DNA of 64,000 nt from Bacteroidales bacterium (lineage in GTDB: Bacteria > Bacteroidota > Bacteroidia > Bacteroidales > Paludibacteraceae): contig JALFYY010000013.1 in assembly GCA_022783865.1 (NCBI GenBank), forward strand, positions 1-64,000, in the 5' to 3' direction. Shown piece after piece: positions 16,820-27,060 of this stretch. A program made the translations under genes and the position numbers. Every line of letters starts with the position of its first letter. Position 1 is the stretch's first letter. The notes beneath the pieces were generated by a model, which saw only the letters and a list, made by a program, of their open reading frames with translations, did no database searches and had not been told where the DNA came from.

Positions 16820-19489
16820 TTAGAAACGGCGTGTGACCAAACTACGCACTTTGTCGTTGAACTTGGTGTTCCTCAGAAGATCTTCTAACTGCAAGTGCAT
16901 GCGGTAGCACCAAAAATGATGCGGATTCTCAGGCAAGTTAATGCGTTCTGCATGAGGATCTGCCAGACGCACTTCGTTGTCGATAGCGAGCCAGTCTTGC
17001 AAGGGCAGGATGACCCACATGGCAGGACTGTACATGTGTTGGTTGATAATAGCTTCTGCAATCTCGGGTGTCATCACTTGCGGTGCTTCCCCCCACCATC
17101 CTAATTGCTCATTGTAGAAGCGTTGTGTTTTTTGTCTGTCCTCTTCCCACCATGCACGGAGCGGATTCATATCGTGTGTACCCGTGGTGCAGATACTCAG
17201 ATAAGGTGCATCGGCAGGATGGGCAAAGGTGAGGTTCGGATTTTTGGGCATACGCTGTATTTCGAGCGAGAGTATCTGCAATTGTGCCATTACGTGCGGT
17301 ACGCAATCGGGCACCATACCCAAGTCTTCGCCACATACCAACATATCGGTAGCATTGATGAGCGACGGCAGTTTGCGCATTGCAGACTGATACCAGAAGT
17401 CGTTGTGACGACGGTAGAAATAGTCGTTGTGTATCTGTTCCAACAAGCGTTTCTGATCGTCCCACAACTCATTGTAACTGTGTGAACTCATCAGCGAGAT
17501 ACGCGGGTGGAGCAACTGTGGATTGCTCTGGTCGTGTACGAACAGCACTTCGCAATGCAGGTAATAGAGCGCATCGCGCAAGCGGATACTGCGCTCATCG
17601 GTCAGATGGTTCTGCTCGAAGTATTGCTGCACTTTCAGCTGCGTATCGAATTCCTGTTTGAACCAATAGATATATCCGTCGTTTGTATTCAGGAATGTCT
17701 CTTTGGCATATTCGGTTTCATAGCCGAATACTTCGCCTAAGAAATTGCTGCGTATATAAGGCTTGGTGAGCCGGTCTTCGTCCACTTGTACCCCCATGTT
17801 CCACAGGTCTTGCATCGAATAGGGCATAGCGGGCGAGAAGTGTCCGGTGAGTCCCCATACGGCAGTCTTGGGCATTTGCCAAATGCGGAAGAAACCCAAT
17901 ATATGGTCAATGCGGTATGCGTCGAAATAATCCGCCATCTTGGTGAAGCGTCTGGTCCACCAACGGAATCCGTCTTGTGCCATGATATCCCAGTTGTAAG
18001 TAGGGAAACCCCAGTTTTGTCCCGAGATGGAGAAATCGTCAGGCGGTGCACCGGCACTGGCATTCAGATTGAAGAGTTGCGGATCTGTCCAAGCGTCCAC
18101 CGAGTCAGGTGAGATACCGATAGGTATATCGCCTTTCAGTGCTACGCCGATACTATGGGCATAAGCCACAGCGTCAGAGAGTTGCCGGTCGAGATGGAAT
18201 TGCAGGAAATAGTGGAATGCCACCTTGTCGTATTCCTTGGCGGCCGGTGAAGACAGCTTGGCGACATCTTTGGCGTTATATACGGAGTATTTTTTCCAAT
18301 CGTAGAAGTGCGGTGTGCCGTACTTGTCGCGCAAGTAGCAGAATACGGCGTAAGGTACGAGCCATTCTTTGTTCTTTTCAAAGAAAGTCTTATAGGCTTC
18401 CGATGAGAACACTGCTTCTTTTTCTGCCTTGTACAATGCCGTGAAGAAGCGCATCTTTTCGTCGTAAACTGTCTGGTAGTCGCTTATTGTTTTTGCATTG
18501 AGTTCTTTTTTCTTCGTTTCGTATTGCTTGCGCTGTGCGGGCGTGAGATGTCCCATACGCTCAATGTTGAGGTAGATAGGGTGCAAGGCAAACACACTCA
18601 CGGCATTGTACGGATACGAGTCACGGTTGGTGTGGAGCAGGGTAGTGTCGTTGATGGGCAAAGTCTGTATCATCTTTTGTCCTGTGAGTGCCGCCCAGTC
18701 AGCTAACTTCTTCAAATCTTGAAACTCGCCGATACCGAAGCCTTCGTCGGTACGGAGCGAGAAGACGGGTACGGCAACGCCGGCACCTTTCCAGCGGGGT
18801 TGTGTGCGGCGGAATTGGCGGTCGCACTGCATTACTACGGCATCCTTTTGCAATCCCCATACGTGGCGGTTCTCACCCGATTCCATATCTACAATGCGTC
18901 CGGACCTGAGGTCGTAGATGACATATTTGTATTCTATCACTTGGTCGGTCTTCACCTTGATATCGGCATGCCATATAGGAAAGCCGGTGTCCGACATAAG
19001 CAGTTTGCCCGATTCGGACCATGAGCCTAATTCCGGTATATTGCCCATTACGGCTACGCCTTGGGTAGGCAGAATCTGCGGCAAATCGATAGAGAAGCGC
19101 AAGTTGCCCTTGGGTGTATAGGGACGGTTCTTATGTTCGGGTCGGCGGAACAGACTCTTGAGGAAAGCCGTAGAGTAGAACGACTTCTCGTAGTCGTTAA
19201 CCTGCCAAAAGTCGTGCAGTACGAGTTGCTTATCCGATGAGTGGAGCGTAATATGCCGTTCTTGTCCTGATTCGTAGAGCAAACCGCCGTTTTCCAAACG
19301 GATAGCATAACGATAAGTCAGTACGCCTGCAAAATCGGTAACTGGTACGGTAGCTGTCCAATAGTCGGTACCTTGGCACGAGAGTTCCAATGGCGTCTTG
19401 TCTGTCCAGCCTAACAAAGGATTGTCAGAGACGACACAAATGCTTTGTCCCCAAGGGGTACGATAGTTGATAGAAAATGTAAGTGTCAT
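16820..19489 (-). CDS. malQ: 4-alpha-glucanotransferase with N-terminal starch-binding (CBM20-like) domains
   Basis: 889 aa; KMIQTLPINDT, DAYRIDHILGFFRIW, CGEDLGMVPDCV, TGTHDMNPLRAWWEED. Confidence 0.93.
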   Translation of the reverse strand: MTLTFSINYRTPWGQSICVVSDNPLLGWTDKTPLELSCQGTDYWTATVPVTDFAGVLTYRYAIRLENGGLLYESGQERHITLHSSDKQLVLHDFWQVNDYEKSFYSTAFLKSLFRRPEHKNRPYTPKGNLRFSIDLPQILPTQGVAVMGNIPELGSWSESGKLLMSDTGFPIWHADIKVKTDQVIEYKYVIYDLRSGRIVDMESGENRHVWGLQKDAVVMQCDRQFRRTQPRWKGAGVAVPVFSLRTDEGFGIGEFQDLKKLADWAALTGQKMIQTLPINDTTLLHTNRDSYPYNAVSVFALHPIYLNIERMGHLTPAQRKQYETKKKELNAKTISDYQTVYDEKMRFFTALYKAEKEAVFSSEAYKTFFEKNKEWLVPYAVFCYLRDKYGTPHFYDWKKYSVYNAKDVAKLSSPAAKEYDKVAFHYFLQFHLDRQLSDAVAYAHSIGVALKGDIPIGISPDSVDAWTDPQLFNLNASAGAPPDDFSISGQNWGFPTYNWDIMAQDGFRWWTRRFTKMADYFDAYRIDHILGFFRIWQMPKTAVWGLTGHFSPAMPYSMQDLWNMGVQVDEDRLTKPYIRSNFLGEVFGYETEYAKETFLNTNDGYIYWFKQEFDTQLKVQQYFEQNHLTDERSIRLRDALYYLHCEVLFVHDQSNPQLLHPRISLMSSHSYNELWDDQKRLLEQIHNDYFYRRHNDFWYQSAMRKLPSLINATDMLVCGEDLGMVPDCVPHVMAQLQILSLEIQRMPKNPNLTFAHPADAPYLSICTTGTHDMNPLRAWWEEDRQKTQRFYNEQLGWWGEAPQVMTPEIAEAIINQHMYSPAMWVILPLQDWLAIDNEVRLADPHAERINLPENPHHFWCYRMHLQLEDLLRNTKFNDKVRSLVTRRF

Positions 19490-19642
19490 GATATTGTATT
19501 TTCAGTCCTACGGCAGTGCCATAGAGAAGGTTACTAATGGTAAGTAATTTACCTTGCAAAGGTACTAAAAACTTTGCAGAATAGAAAGCTTTACCGACGA
19601 ACGGCAGTATTTTTCAGGACGAACCGCTATAAAATGTACTTT

Positions 19643-20596
19643 TTATTGCTTTCTTATGCCCAATGCACTTCCTGTCAACATCGGCAGCACTGTGTTGAGT
19701 ACCCATACCATTACAGCAGCCAGAGCGATAGCTGCCGTATTGTCTGTAAAGAAGGAAAACACCGCTATCGCCCACGATCCTCTTACTGCAGGATCGGCAA
19801 TCGTTACGGACGGTGTCAGTGTAATGAGCAGATAGTAGGTCGGAATACTCAGCAGTGCACAAGGGAGCGGAAGTTTGATGCCGCAGAAAGCCAATATCAA
19901 GTAGAGTTGCACGGCAAAAGTAAGATAGCGCAGCATACTCCAACCTGTTGTTGAAAGGAAACGCTTGTGACTGAATCGGGCAATGGCTTGCAACACTTCT
20001 TTTGTCTTTCCGCCGGTCTGAACTTTACCTAACAGCCAATGTGCTATTTGCGGATAGAAAACAATGAGCAGTACCAATACAGCTATACTCACGCTGCCCG
20101 CTATCCATGCCCAATGGCTTTCTGTGGCGGTAACGGCTTGTTGCTCCACGAAAGCAAAGGCAGCAGGAAGTCCGATGAATACGATGGTGAAATCCAACGC
20201 CAATGTACCGATAAAGCCCAATGCAACTGCTGTCAGCCAATGCTCTTTGTGTTGCAATTGTGTCACGCGGGCAGGATAGTCGCCTAACCGTGCCGGTGTA
20301 AGGAAAGCCCCGACAAAGCCGAAGTATGTCTGCCGCTGTGCTTCACCATAGGACATCGGTTCGACATCCGTCAGGAGTTGCCGCCATTTGCCTGCCTCGA
20401 AGAATATATTGAGCGGTACCAGGCATAGGGCAACCGCCAAGTATGCATATTGCCAACCGGCTTTCGTTAACAGTTCTCCCAACTCGGCGTAATGGTCGTA
20501 CTGCACCAACCGATAAATCAGATAAGCGTATGCCCCTGCAATAAGCAGGTATTGCAGTACGGTCCAAATGCTATATTTGTGCGTTGGTCTTGTCAC
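19643..20596 (-). CDS. lysylphosphatidylglycerol synthase TM-region / UPF0104 family membrane protein
   Basis: Polytopic; PLNIFFEAGKWRQLL, FGFVGAFLTPARLGDYPARV, TIADPAVRGSWAIAVF. Confidence 0.8.
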   Translation of the reverse strand: MTRPTHKYSIWTVLQYLLIAGAYAYLIYRLVQYDHYAELGELLTKAGWQYAYLAVALCLVPLNIFFEAGKWRQLLTDVEPMSYGEAQRQTYFGFVGAFLTPARLGDYPARVTQLQHKEHWLTAVALGFIGTLALDFTIVFIGLPAAFAFVEQQAVTATESHWAWIAGSVSIAVLVLLIVFYPQIAHWLLGKVQTGGKTKEVLQAIARFSHKRFLSTTGWSMLRYLTFAVQLYLILAFCGIKLPLPCALLSIPTYYLLITLTPSVTIADPAVRGSWAIAVFSFFTDNTAAIALAAVMVWVLNTVLPMLTGSALGIRKQ

Positions 20597-22574
20597 TCTC
20601 CACTAAACTGAAATCCAACTGTTTCTTCCGTAGGTCAGCCCGTTTGACGCGTACCGTCAGGCGGTCGCCCAATTGATAGCGTTTGCCCGTCCTGGCTCCC
20701 TCTACGCAATACTCTTTCTCGTCGAAGATGAAATAGTCGTGGGGGTCTAACTCGCGGATGGATATCATACCTTCACATTTGTTCTCCTCCAACTCTACAT
20801 AAATGCCCCATTCGGTTACGCCGGAAATAATACCGCTGTAGGTGTTGCCGATGCGCTCCGACATATATTCCACCTGTTTGTATTTGTTGCTGGCTCTTTC
20901 TGCCGAAGCCGCCAATTGTTCACGGTCGGAACAATGCTTGCACTTCTCCTCGTAATCGTTCTTGCTGACCGAACTGCCGCCTGCCAGATATCTTTCCAAC
21001 AAGCGGTGTACCATCATATCCGGGTAACGGCGGATGGGCGATGTGAAATGCGTATAGTAACGGAATGCCAAACCGTAGTGACCGATATTGTCGGTGGAAT
21101 AGACGGCTTTTGCCATACTGCGTACCGCCAAAGTCTCAATGAGGTTCTGCTCTGCACTGCCTTTGGCTTGGTGAAGCAGTTTGTTGATGTTCTTTGAGTT
21201 GGTCTCAGCCTTCGCTGAAGTCTTCAGATTATACCCGAAGCGTTTGATAAACTGAGAGAAGTTGCGCAGTTTCTCGGGGTCAGGCAAATCGTGTACGCGA
21301 TATACAAAGGTCTTGCTCATATCCCGACGTATTGCCGTTTGTCGCGGACTGCCGATATGTTGTGCCACCGTCCGGTTGGCAAGCAGCATAAATTCTTCGA
21401 TAAGTTGGTTCGACTCCTTAGGTTCTTTGTAATATACCGAAAGGGGTTTGCCTTTTTCGTCTATCTCAAAACGTACTTCCTCCCGCTCGAAGGCAATGGC
21501 ACCCTGGTCGAAACGGCGTTGCCGAAGTATCTGAGCCAAACGGTTGAGCGTCAGTATTGCTTCGGTATAGTCGCCTGTCCCGGTCTCAATGATGGCTTGT
21601 GCTTCTTCGTAGGTAAACCGCCGGTTGCTCCTGATAACCGTTCGGCATATTTCATAATTCAGCACTTCCGCTTTGTCGTTCATGGTGAACACTACGGAAA
21701 AGCAGAGTTTGTCTTCGTCAGGGCGGAGCGAACATACCTCATTGCACAGGTGTTCGGGCAGCATGGGTATTGTGCGGTCCACCAGATAGACCGATGTGGC
21801 GCGCTTATACGCTTCGTTGTCGATACCCGAACCGGGGCGCACATAATGCGTTACATCGGCAATATGTACACCTATCTGATAGCGTCCGTCGCCCGTCTTT
21901 TCTATCGAGAGTGCATCATCGAAATCTTTCGCATCGCGAGGGTCGATGGTAAATGTCACCGCTTTGCGCATATCCTTGCGCTGCCGGATCTCCTTCGGTG
22001 TTATCTCATTGGGGATAAGGTCTGCTTCGGCTTCCAATTCCTTGGGATAAGAGTAGGGCAGTCCGAACTCTGCCAAGATGGCGTGCATCTCCGTGTCGTT
22101 CTCACCCTCAATGCCCAAACAGTCGATAATCTCGCCTTCCGGATTGCGCATGTTGCGGCTCCATTTCGTAAGGCGAACCACAACCTTCTCGCCGTGTTGC
22201 GCATTCCCGAGTTGGGCGGTCGGGATAAAGATGTCGTCCTTAAGCAATTTGTGATTGTCGATTACCACATAACCGCCGCGTCGTGTCCATTCCAATCGCC
22301 CGACGAAAGTGTTCTCCTCCGATTCGGTCAGTGCATTCTTTTGCGGACGCAACCGGTAGAATCCGGGTTCCGGCTCTATGATGAAATCGAAATCTGCCAG
22401 ATTGCTCAGTATTTCTTTGATTGCCAATCGGTCTTGTACCTCTCTCAGTCGCAAAACAGATGCCATCTTCTTGGCTGTGTAGTATTTGTCGGGATTGTGC
22501 AGGAACTCTTTCTGTATCTTCTCTACCAACTGTGTCAAACGTGGTTTGCTGCTGCTCATGTCTTTCTTTCTCAT
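20571..22574 (-). CDS. rnr: ribonuclease R
   Basis: TIDPRDAKDFDDALSIEK, HYTHFTSPIRRYPDMMVHRLL, C-terminal S1 domain. Confidence 0.95.
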   Translation of the reverse strand: MRKKDMSSSKPRLTQLVEKIQKEFLHNPDKYYTAKKMASVLRLREVQDRLAIKEILSNLADFDFIIEPEPGFYRLRPQKNALTESEENTFVGRLEWTRRGGYVVIDNHKLLKDDIFIPTAQLGNAQHGEKVVVRLTKWSRNMRNPEGEIIDCLGIEGENDTEMHAILAEFGLPYSYPKELEAEADLIPNEITPKEIRQRKDMRKAVTFTIDPRDAKDFDDALSIEKTGDGRYQIGVHIADVTHYVRPGSGIDNEAYKRATSVYLVDRTIPMLPEHLCNEVCSLRPDEDKLCFSVVFTMNDKAEVLNYEICRTVIRSNRRFTYEEAQAIIETGTGDYTEAILTLNRLAQILRQRRFDQGAIAFEREEVRFEIDEKGKPLSVYYKEPKESNQLIEEFMLLANRTVAQHIGSPRQTAIRRDMSKTFVYRVHDLPDPEKLRNFSQFIKRFGYNLKTSAKAETNSKNINKLLHQAKGSAEQNLIETLAVRSMAKAVYSTDNIGHYGLAFRYYTHFTSPIRRYPDMMVHRLLERYLAGGSSVSKNDYEEKCKHCSDREQLAASAERASNKYKQVEYMSERIGNTYSGIISGVTEWGIYVELEENKCEGMISIRELDPHDYFIFDEKEYCVEGARTGKRYQLGDRLTVRVKRADLRKKQLDFSLVESDKTNAQI

Positions 22575-22744
22575 TGTGCTTTCTCGTTTATAGGGTTATT
22601 ATCTTCGTTTCGCCCGCTGTCCGCATCTTTTTGCAAAGGTACACAATTATTTCCGCTTGGCGAAATCCTGCCCGAAAAAAAACGGGAGAGCTGACTCCGC
22701 TATAACAGAATCACCTCTCTCGTTTGCCGATTGTATCATCCGGT

Positions 22745-23362
22745 TTATATCTCTTCGAAGGTAGCGTCTTCGATGATGTTCTTTTTCACGAAGGTATGAA
22801 TCTTGCGCAAGTGGAAAGCCGTTATACATGCAGTCAAACCTGCCAAAAGCAGACCACAACCTGCCAAAACGATAACCATCGATGCGCCCAAGCGGAACGG
22901 ATTGAACAGGATACATACCGACAGTAAGAGCAACAATACGCCCACCACTATCTGCCAGGTGCTGTTCGGAACGTCGAACATACGCATACGGCTCCAGAAA
23001 TCGATGAACTGGATACTGCGGAACAAGAGCCATACGCCGAGCATGATGGGCAGAATGATAGCCGATATGCCGACATGGGCACAAAGGATAATACCCAATA
23101 CCAGGTCCAGGATACCGCCCAGTAAGTTGAAACCCGATCTGACGAAATAGCTTCGCGAACCGAAGAACAACGCTATCTCTACGATACCGCTCACCAGCAT
23201 TACGATACCCAGCAACACGCTTAAAGTGAGATAGAACTCTGCGGGAAAGCAGAATGCCGATATACCGGCAGCAATACAAGCGATGCCGCCAATCAGGATA
23301 AGCCACCAGTTTCTTACGGTTGCCGTGGCTTTGTCGGACAACCTTTGTAATGTAGTTTTCAT
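22745..23362 (-). CDS. HdeD/DUF308 family membrane protein
   Basis: Start refined to MKTTLQRLSDK (CAT at 23360-23362) within ORF 22745..23590; six hydrophobic helices. Confidence 0.8.
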   Translation of the reverse strand: MKTTLQRLSDKATATVRNWWLILIGGIACIAAGISAFCFPAEFYLTLSVLLGIVMLVSGIVEIALFFGSRSYFVRSGFNLLGGILDLVLGIILCAHVGISAIILPIMLGVWLLFRSIQFIDFWSRMRMFDVPNSTWQIVVGVLLLLLSVCILFNPFRLGASMVIVLAGCGLLLAGLTACITAFHLRKIHTFVKKNIIEDATFEEI

Positions 23363-23509
23363 AATAACTATGGTTTGGTTAATGGATGAGGTTTTCTGTA
23401 TAGCATGCAAATCCTGTGCCAATCCCTTGGGCGCTGTTCCGGACATGGCAACGCCTTGTCTGCAAAACGCTGTCTGCATACCTGCTGCATAACGGGCAAT
23501 GTCGCCTGC

Positions 23510-23586
23510 AAGGATCATACAAGGCTTACACAAGGATGATACAAGGCTCATACAAGGATGATACAAGGGGCGCACAAAGGGCATAA
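23510..23586 (+). repeat. 11-nt-period tandem array, unit AAGGATSATAC (6 units plus 1 degenerate)
   Basis: Units start at 23510, 23521, 23532, 23543, 23554 and 23565, exactly 11 nt apart. Confidence 0.9.
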
Positions 23587-23605
23587 GCATACCCTATCCA
23601 TATGC

Positions 23606-23649
23606 TATCCCTAAGGTATCCCTAAAGTATCCCTAAGGTATCCCTAAAG
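23606..23649 (+). repeat. 11-nt-period tandem array, 4 x TATCCCTAARG
   Basis: Units start at 23606, 23617, 23628 and 23639, followed by GAAACGG. Confidence 0.9.
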
Positions 23650-23806
23650 GAAACGGCAAGTGACGACCTCTCTCTGAAAGCAAGACGAAATGGCAGAAAA
23701 CAGACGGAGCCAGTGCCCGTAGATATAAATAAGATTGGCTTCTCAGACAGAAGTCAACCCGCTCAGGAGTAATTTGCCCGTGTCTTTTTACTCCTTTGTC
23801 CGATGG

Positions 23807-23857
23807 CCCGATTGTCAAATAGGGCTTGTCCCTTCAAATCGGGCAATCGTCAAATCG
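23807..23857 (+). repeat. dispersed motif CCCGATTGTCAAATAGGGCTTG, copy
   Basis: Shares GTCAAATAGGGCTTG with 50946..50978 and AAATAGGGCTTGCCCG with 13813..13837. Confidence 0.7.
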
Positions 23858-23859
23858 CT

Positions 23860-24294
23860 CTATTTCCGTATCCAGTATTGGGTCCGTCCCAAGAAGCCGC
23901 GTTTGTCCAGCGAACCGCGCAGTTTCAGTTTCCCGTTCTCATACGAAATCTTGCCGTAGTAGAATTTGCCGTTGTCGGGGTCCAATACCTTGCCGCCTGT
24001 CAACGCACCGTCTTTCTCCACCATGTCGCGAATGATAACCAACCCTGTTACAGGCTTGTTCTTGTCCTCGCCCTCACATGCAATGCATACGGCGTCTTCT
24101 TCGCCCGGCACCAACAGACGCACAATCTTACCGTAGTATTTGCCGTTGTCGGCTTGGTAGATATTGACGATGGATAGTTCCGCACCGGTATTGTCGTCCA
24201 CCGTGCGCCATTCGCCTATGATATGCTTCACTTGGGCATTTGCGCTGAGCAACCCGCTGATGGCAAGTGTTGCCAATAGAAAAACTTTCTTCAT
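23860..24294 (-). CDS. DUF2147 domain-containing protein
   Basis: Signal peptide; GEWRTVDDNTGAELSIVNIYQADNGKYYGKIVRLL; DPDNGKFYYGKISYENGKLKLRGSLDKRGFLGRTQYWIR. Confidence 0.88.
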   Translation of the reverse strand: MKKVFLLATLAISGLLSANAQVKHIIGEWRTVDDNTGAELSIVNIYQADNGKYYGKIVRLLVPGEEDAVCIACEGEDKNKPVTGLVIIRDMVEKDGALTGGKVLDPDNGKFYYGKISYENGKLKLRGSLDKRGFLGRTQYWIRK

Positions 24295-24303
24295 ATTGTA
24301 TCT

Positions 24304-25185
24304 TTATTTGGTATATATATTGTCTTGTTCGAACCGTACGCAGTCCTCTGTCACCTCTATCGTGCAAGGGGCGTTCATCATCATGGGCAGGTTCAGATCC
24401 ACATGCCCTGCAGGGAAACCGAAGACAACGGGGAAGCCGTATGGTTCCACCGCTTGACGAACCGACTCCTGGATAGTGCACAGGAAACGCGGGTCGTCCT
24501 GACAGTCGGTGAATTGCCCGACAATCAAGCCCTGCAGTTGCGGCAATATGCCGCTCAGGCGCAGATTCTGCAGCATGCGGTCGATTGCGTGATGCGGCTC
24601 GCCTATATCTTCAATAAAGAGGATGGTGTCCCGTCGGGTGTTGACTTGCAACGGCGTACCTTGCAAACCGTACATTACCGACAGATTGCCGCCCCGCAGC
24701 CTGCCTGTGGCTTTACCTGTTCTGTTCAGCGGATGAGGCGCAACGGTGTAGCGGATAGGTGCGCCCTCCAAGGTTTGGCGCAAAGCTGTAAGCGCTTCTG
24801 CACCTTCCGGCAAACGGGCGATATGCTTCGCCATGATGGCATGAAGCGAGGGCGTGTCGGTCTGTCCCAATAGGTTGTGCAGACAGGTGATATCGCTGAA
24901 GCCGATGAGCAGTTTCTGTTTTTCTGCGGGCAATTGCACTCGGTCGATAATCTGTGCCAATCCGTAGCCGCCACGACTGCAGAGTATGGCGTCTGTCTCG
25001 GGATCAGCGAAGGCCTTGTTCAGGTCTTCCAAACGTTCTTCTTGGGTGCCTGCCGATCCGCCGTGTGCGCCTTTGGCATACTTGCCTATCGACACTGTGT
25101 GCCCCCAACTCTCCAATACCGCTTTTGCTCCGTCGATATAATGCGGATCAATAGCCGCTGACGGTGATACAATTCTGATACGCAT
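24304..25185 (-). CDS. LD-carboxypeptidase (peptidase S66 family)
   Basis: Start refined to MRIRIVSPSAAID; CSRGGYGLAQIIDR, GFSDITCLHNLL, IEDIGEPHHAIDRML, GFPAGHVDLNLPM. Confidence 0.9.
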   Translation of the reverse strand: MRIRIVSPSAAIDPHYIDGAKAVLESWGHTVSIGKYAKGAHGGSAGTQEERLEDLNKAFADPETDAILCSRGGYGLAQIIDRVQLPAEKQKLLIGFSDITCLHNLLGQTDTPSLHAIMAKHIARLPEGAEALTALRQTLEGAPIRYTVAPHPLNRTGKATGRLRGGNLSVMYGLQGTPLQVNTRRDTILFIEDIGEPHHAIDRMLQNLRLSGILPQLQGLIVGQFTDCQDDPRFLCTIQESVRQAVEPYGFPVVFGFPAGHVDLNLPMMMNAPCTIEVTEDCVRFEQDNIYTK

Positions 25186-25210
25186 AGTGTTTTGTTTATT
25201 GATTTTGTCC

Positions 25211-25242
25211 TCATCTCCCCATCTCCTCATCTCCTCAACTCC
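25211..25242. repeat. 8-nt-period array (TCATCTCC) x4 in the leader of the LD-carboxypeptidase gene
   Basis: tcatctcc ccatctcc tcatctcc tcaactcc. Confidence 0.75.
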
Positions 25243-26655
25243 TCAAATAATTATTCCTTTCTCTTTCGCCAACTGCATCAGATACGCTTTCGCCGGCTCA
25301 TATTCATTGGGAATGATTCCGTCTAATATGGCGTCTTTGATGGCGGCTTTCAGTTCTCCCACCGCTTGGCAAGGCGGCAGATGAAGCAACTGCATTATCT
25401 CCTCGCCGTGTACCGGCGGTTGGAAATTCCTGATGCGGTCTTTCTCCTCTATTTCGTGCATCTTCTGACGGACCAACTGATAGTTCTCTCTGTACTTGCG
25501 CACTTTCTCCGCGTTCTTTGAGGTGATGTCCGCATCGCAGAGCAGCATCAGGTCTTCTATGTCGTCGCCCGCCTCAAAGAGCAATCGCCTGATTGCAGAA
25601 TCTGTCACGGTGTCTTCTATCAGATTGATAGGGCGCATGTGCAGATCCACCATTTTCTGCACGTACTTCATCTTTTCGTTCTGCGGTAGTTTCATCCTGG
25701 CAAAGATACCCGGTATCTGCTTTGCACCCAAGTAGTTGTGGTTGCGGAATGTCCATCCCGTACCGGGTTCCCATTTCTTTGAACGGGGCTTGCCGATGTC
25801 GTGCAGCAGTGCCGCCCAGCGGAGCCATAGGTTGTCCGACTTTGCGGCTACGTAGTCCAATACTTGCAGCGTGTGGTTGAAAATATCCTTGTGTCCCCTT
25901 CCGTCCTTTGTCTCTACGCCTTTCAAGGCTGCCAACTCCGGAAAAATAAGGGGCAGTAGTCCCGTTTTGTCCAATAGTGTCCAGCCCACCGACGGACGGC
26001 GCGACAGCATTATTTTGTTCAGTTCGTCGGCTATGCGCTCTTTGGTGATGATATGGATGCGCTCTTTGTTGCGCTCGATGGCTTCGAACGTAGAGAGGTT
26101 CAGATAGAAGCCCAACTGACTTGCAAAACGTATACCCCGCATCATGCGCAGTGGGTCGTCCGAGAATGTGATGTCGGGGTCAAGGGGTGTGCGGATAATG
26201 CAGTTCTCCATATCGTTCAATCCGTCGAACGGGTCAAGTAATTCGCCGTAGCGGTCGGCATTCAGACAGATAGCCATGGCGTTGATGGTGAAATCGCGCC
26301 GGTTCTGGTCGTCTTCCAGCGTGCCGTCTTCTACTATCGGATTACGCGATTCTTTGCGGTAAGACTCTTTCCGCGCGCCCACGAACTCCAACTCGATATC
26401 GCCTTTCGTCACTTGTGCCGTGCCGTAGGTCTTGAATACCGACAAATGGCTGTGCCGTCCTAAGGCTTTGGCGACGGCTCGTGCCAGCTCTATTCCGCTA
26501 CCCACTACCACTATGTCGATATCCTTGCTCTCGCGGCGCAGGAACAGGTCTCTTACGAAACCGCCTATCACGTAGCATTCCATACCCAGTTTGTCGGCTT
26601 CTTCGCCTATCAAACGGAATACCGGAGTATCTATTTTTGCTGATTCTACTATCAT
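25243..26655 (-). CDS. CCA tRNA nucleotidyltransferase / poly(A) polymerase family with HD domain
   Basis: YVIGGFVRDLFLRRESKDIDIVVVGSG, RDFTINAMA, LLHDIGKP; start refined to MIVESAKIDTPVF. Confidence 0.92.
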   Translation of the reverse strand: MIVESAKIDTPVFRLIGEEADKLGMECYVIGGFVRDLFLRRESKDIDIVVVGSGIELARAVAKALGRHSHLSVFKTYGTAQVTKGDIELEFVGARKESYRKESRNPIVEDGTLEDDQNRRDFTINAMAICLNADRYGELLDPFDGLNDMENCIIRTPLDPDITFSDDPLRMMRGIRFASQLGFYLNLSTFEAIERNKERIHIITKERIADELNKIMLSRRPSVGWTLLDKTGLLPLIFPELAALKGVETKDGRGHKDIFNHTLQVLDYVAAKSDNLWLRWAALLHDIGKPRSKKWEPGTGWTFRNHNYLGAKQIPGIFARMKLPQNEKMKYVQKMVDLHMRPINLIEDTVTDSAIRRLLFEAGDDIEDLMLLCDADITSKNAEKVRKYRENYQLVRQKMHEIEEKDRIRNFQPPVHGEEIMQLLHLPPCQAVGELKAAIKDAILDGIIPNEYEPAKAYLMQLAKEKGIII

Positions 26656-26680
26656 AATATATTCTCCTGTCGCTTTTTTG

Positions 26681-26704
26681 CATCTTCTCATCTCCTCATC
26701 TCCT
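26681..26704. repeat. 8-nt-period array (CATCTCCT) x3 upstream of the CCA-transferase start
   Basis: catcttct catctcct catctcct, 26 nt upstream of the minus-strand ATG. Confidence 0.7.
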
Positions 26705-26874
26705 CAATCACCTGCAAAATTACTGCTTTTAATTAAAAGAACAAAATCGCATATCCTCCTTCGGAAGATTGCCGTAGTGTTTTGTGCCGATATGTTTGTA
26801 TTGCTGCCTGATGACTGTCTTGCAAAAATAGCAGAACAATCAAGAAGCGATGAAATGTCCGTCTCTATAAAAAA

Positions 26875-26904
26875 GAACTATCCTGTCGTAAAACAGGATA
26901 GTTC
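26875..26904. terminator. hairpin terminator-like element
   Basis: GAACTATCCTG-tcgtaaaa-CAGGATAGTTC, 11-bp perfect stem. Confidence 0.5.
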
Positions 26905-27060
26905 CACATAAAAGACGAAATGTGCGGTGCTTATACCATCGTTTATCAGAATAAGTAAGAAAGACAAATGCTGAATGGTTTATTGCGAGTATAGGTTATT
27001 GCCGTTCCCCGATTTTTTTGTACCTTTGCACCCGATATCGCATATTCTCGAAACTAAACA

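Noticed and set aside
21291-22694. 467-codon ORF antisense to rnr
   Set aside because: rnr has unambiguous catalytic motifs; the antisense translation is cysteine- and phenylalanine-rich with no family signature.
23510-23649. Possible CRISPR array
   Set aside because: Units are directly adjacent 11-mers with no unique spacers, and no cas genes are present in the window.
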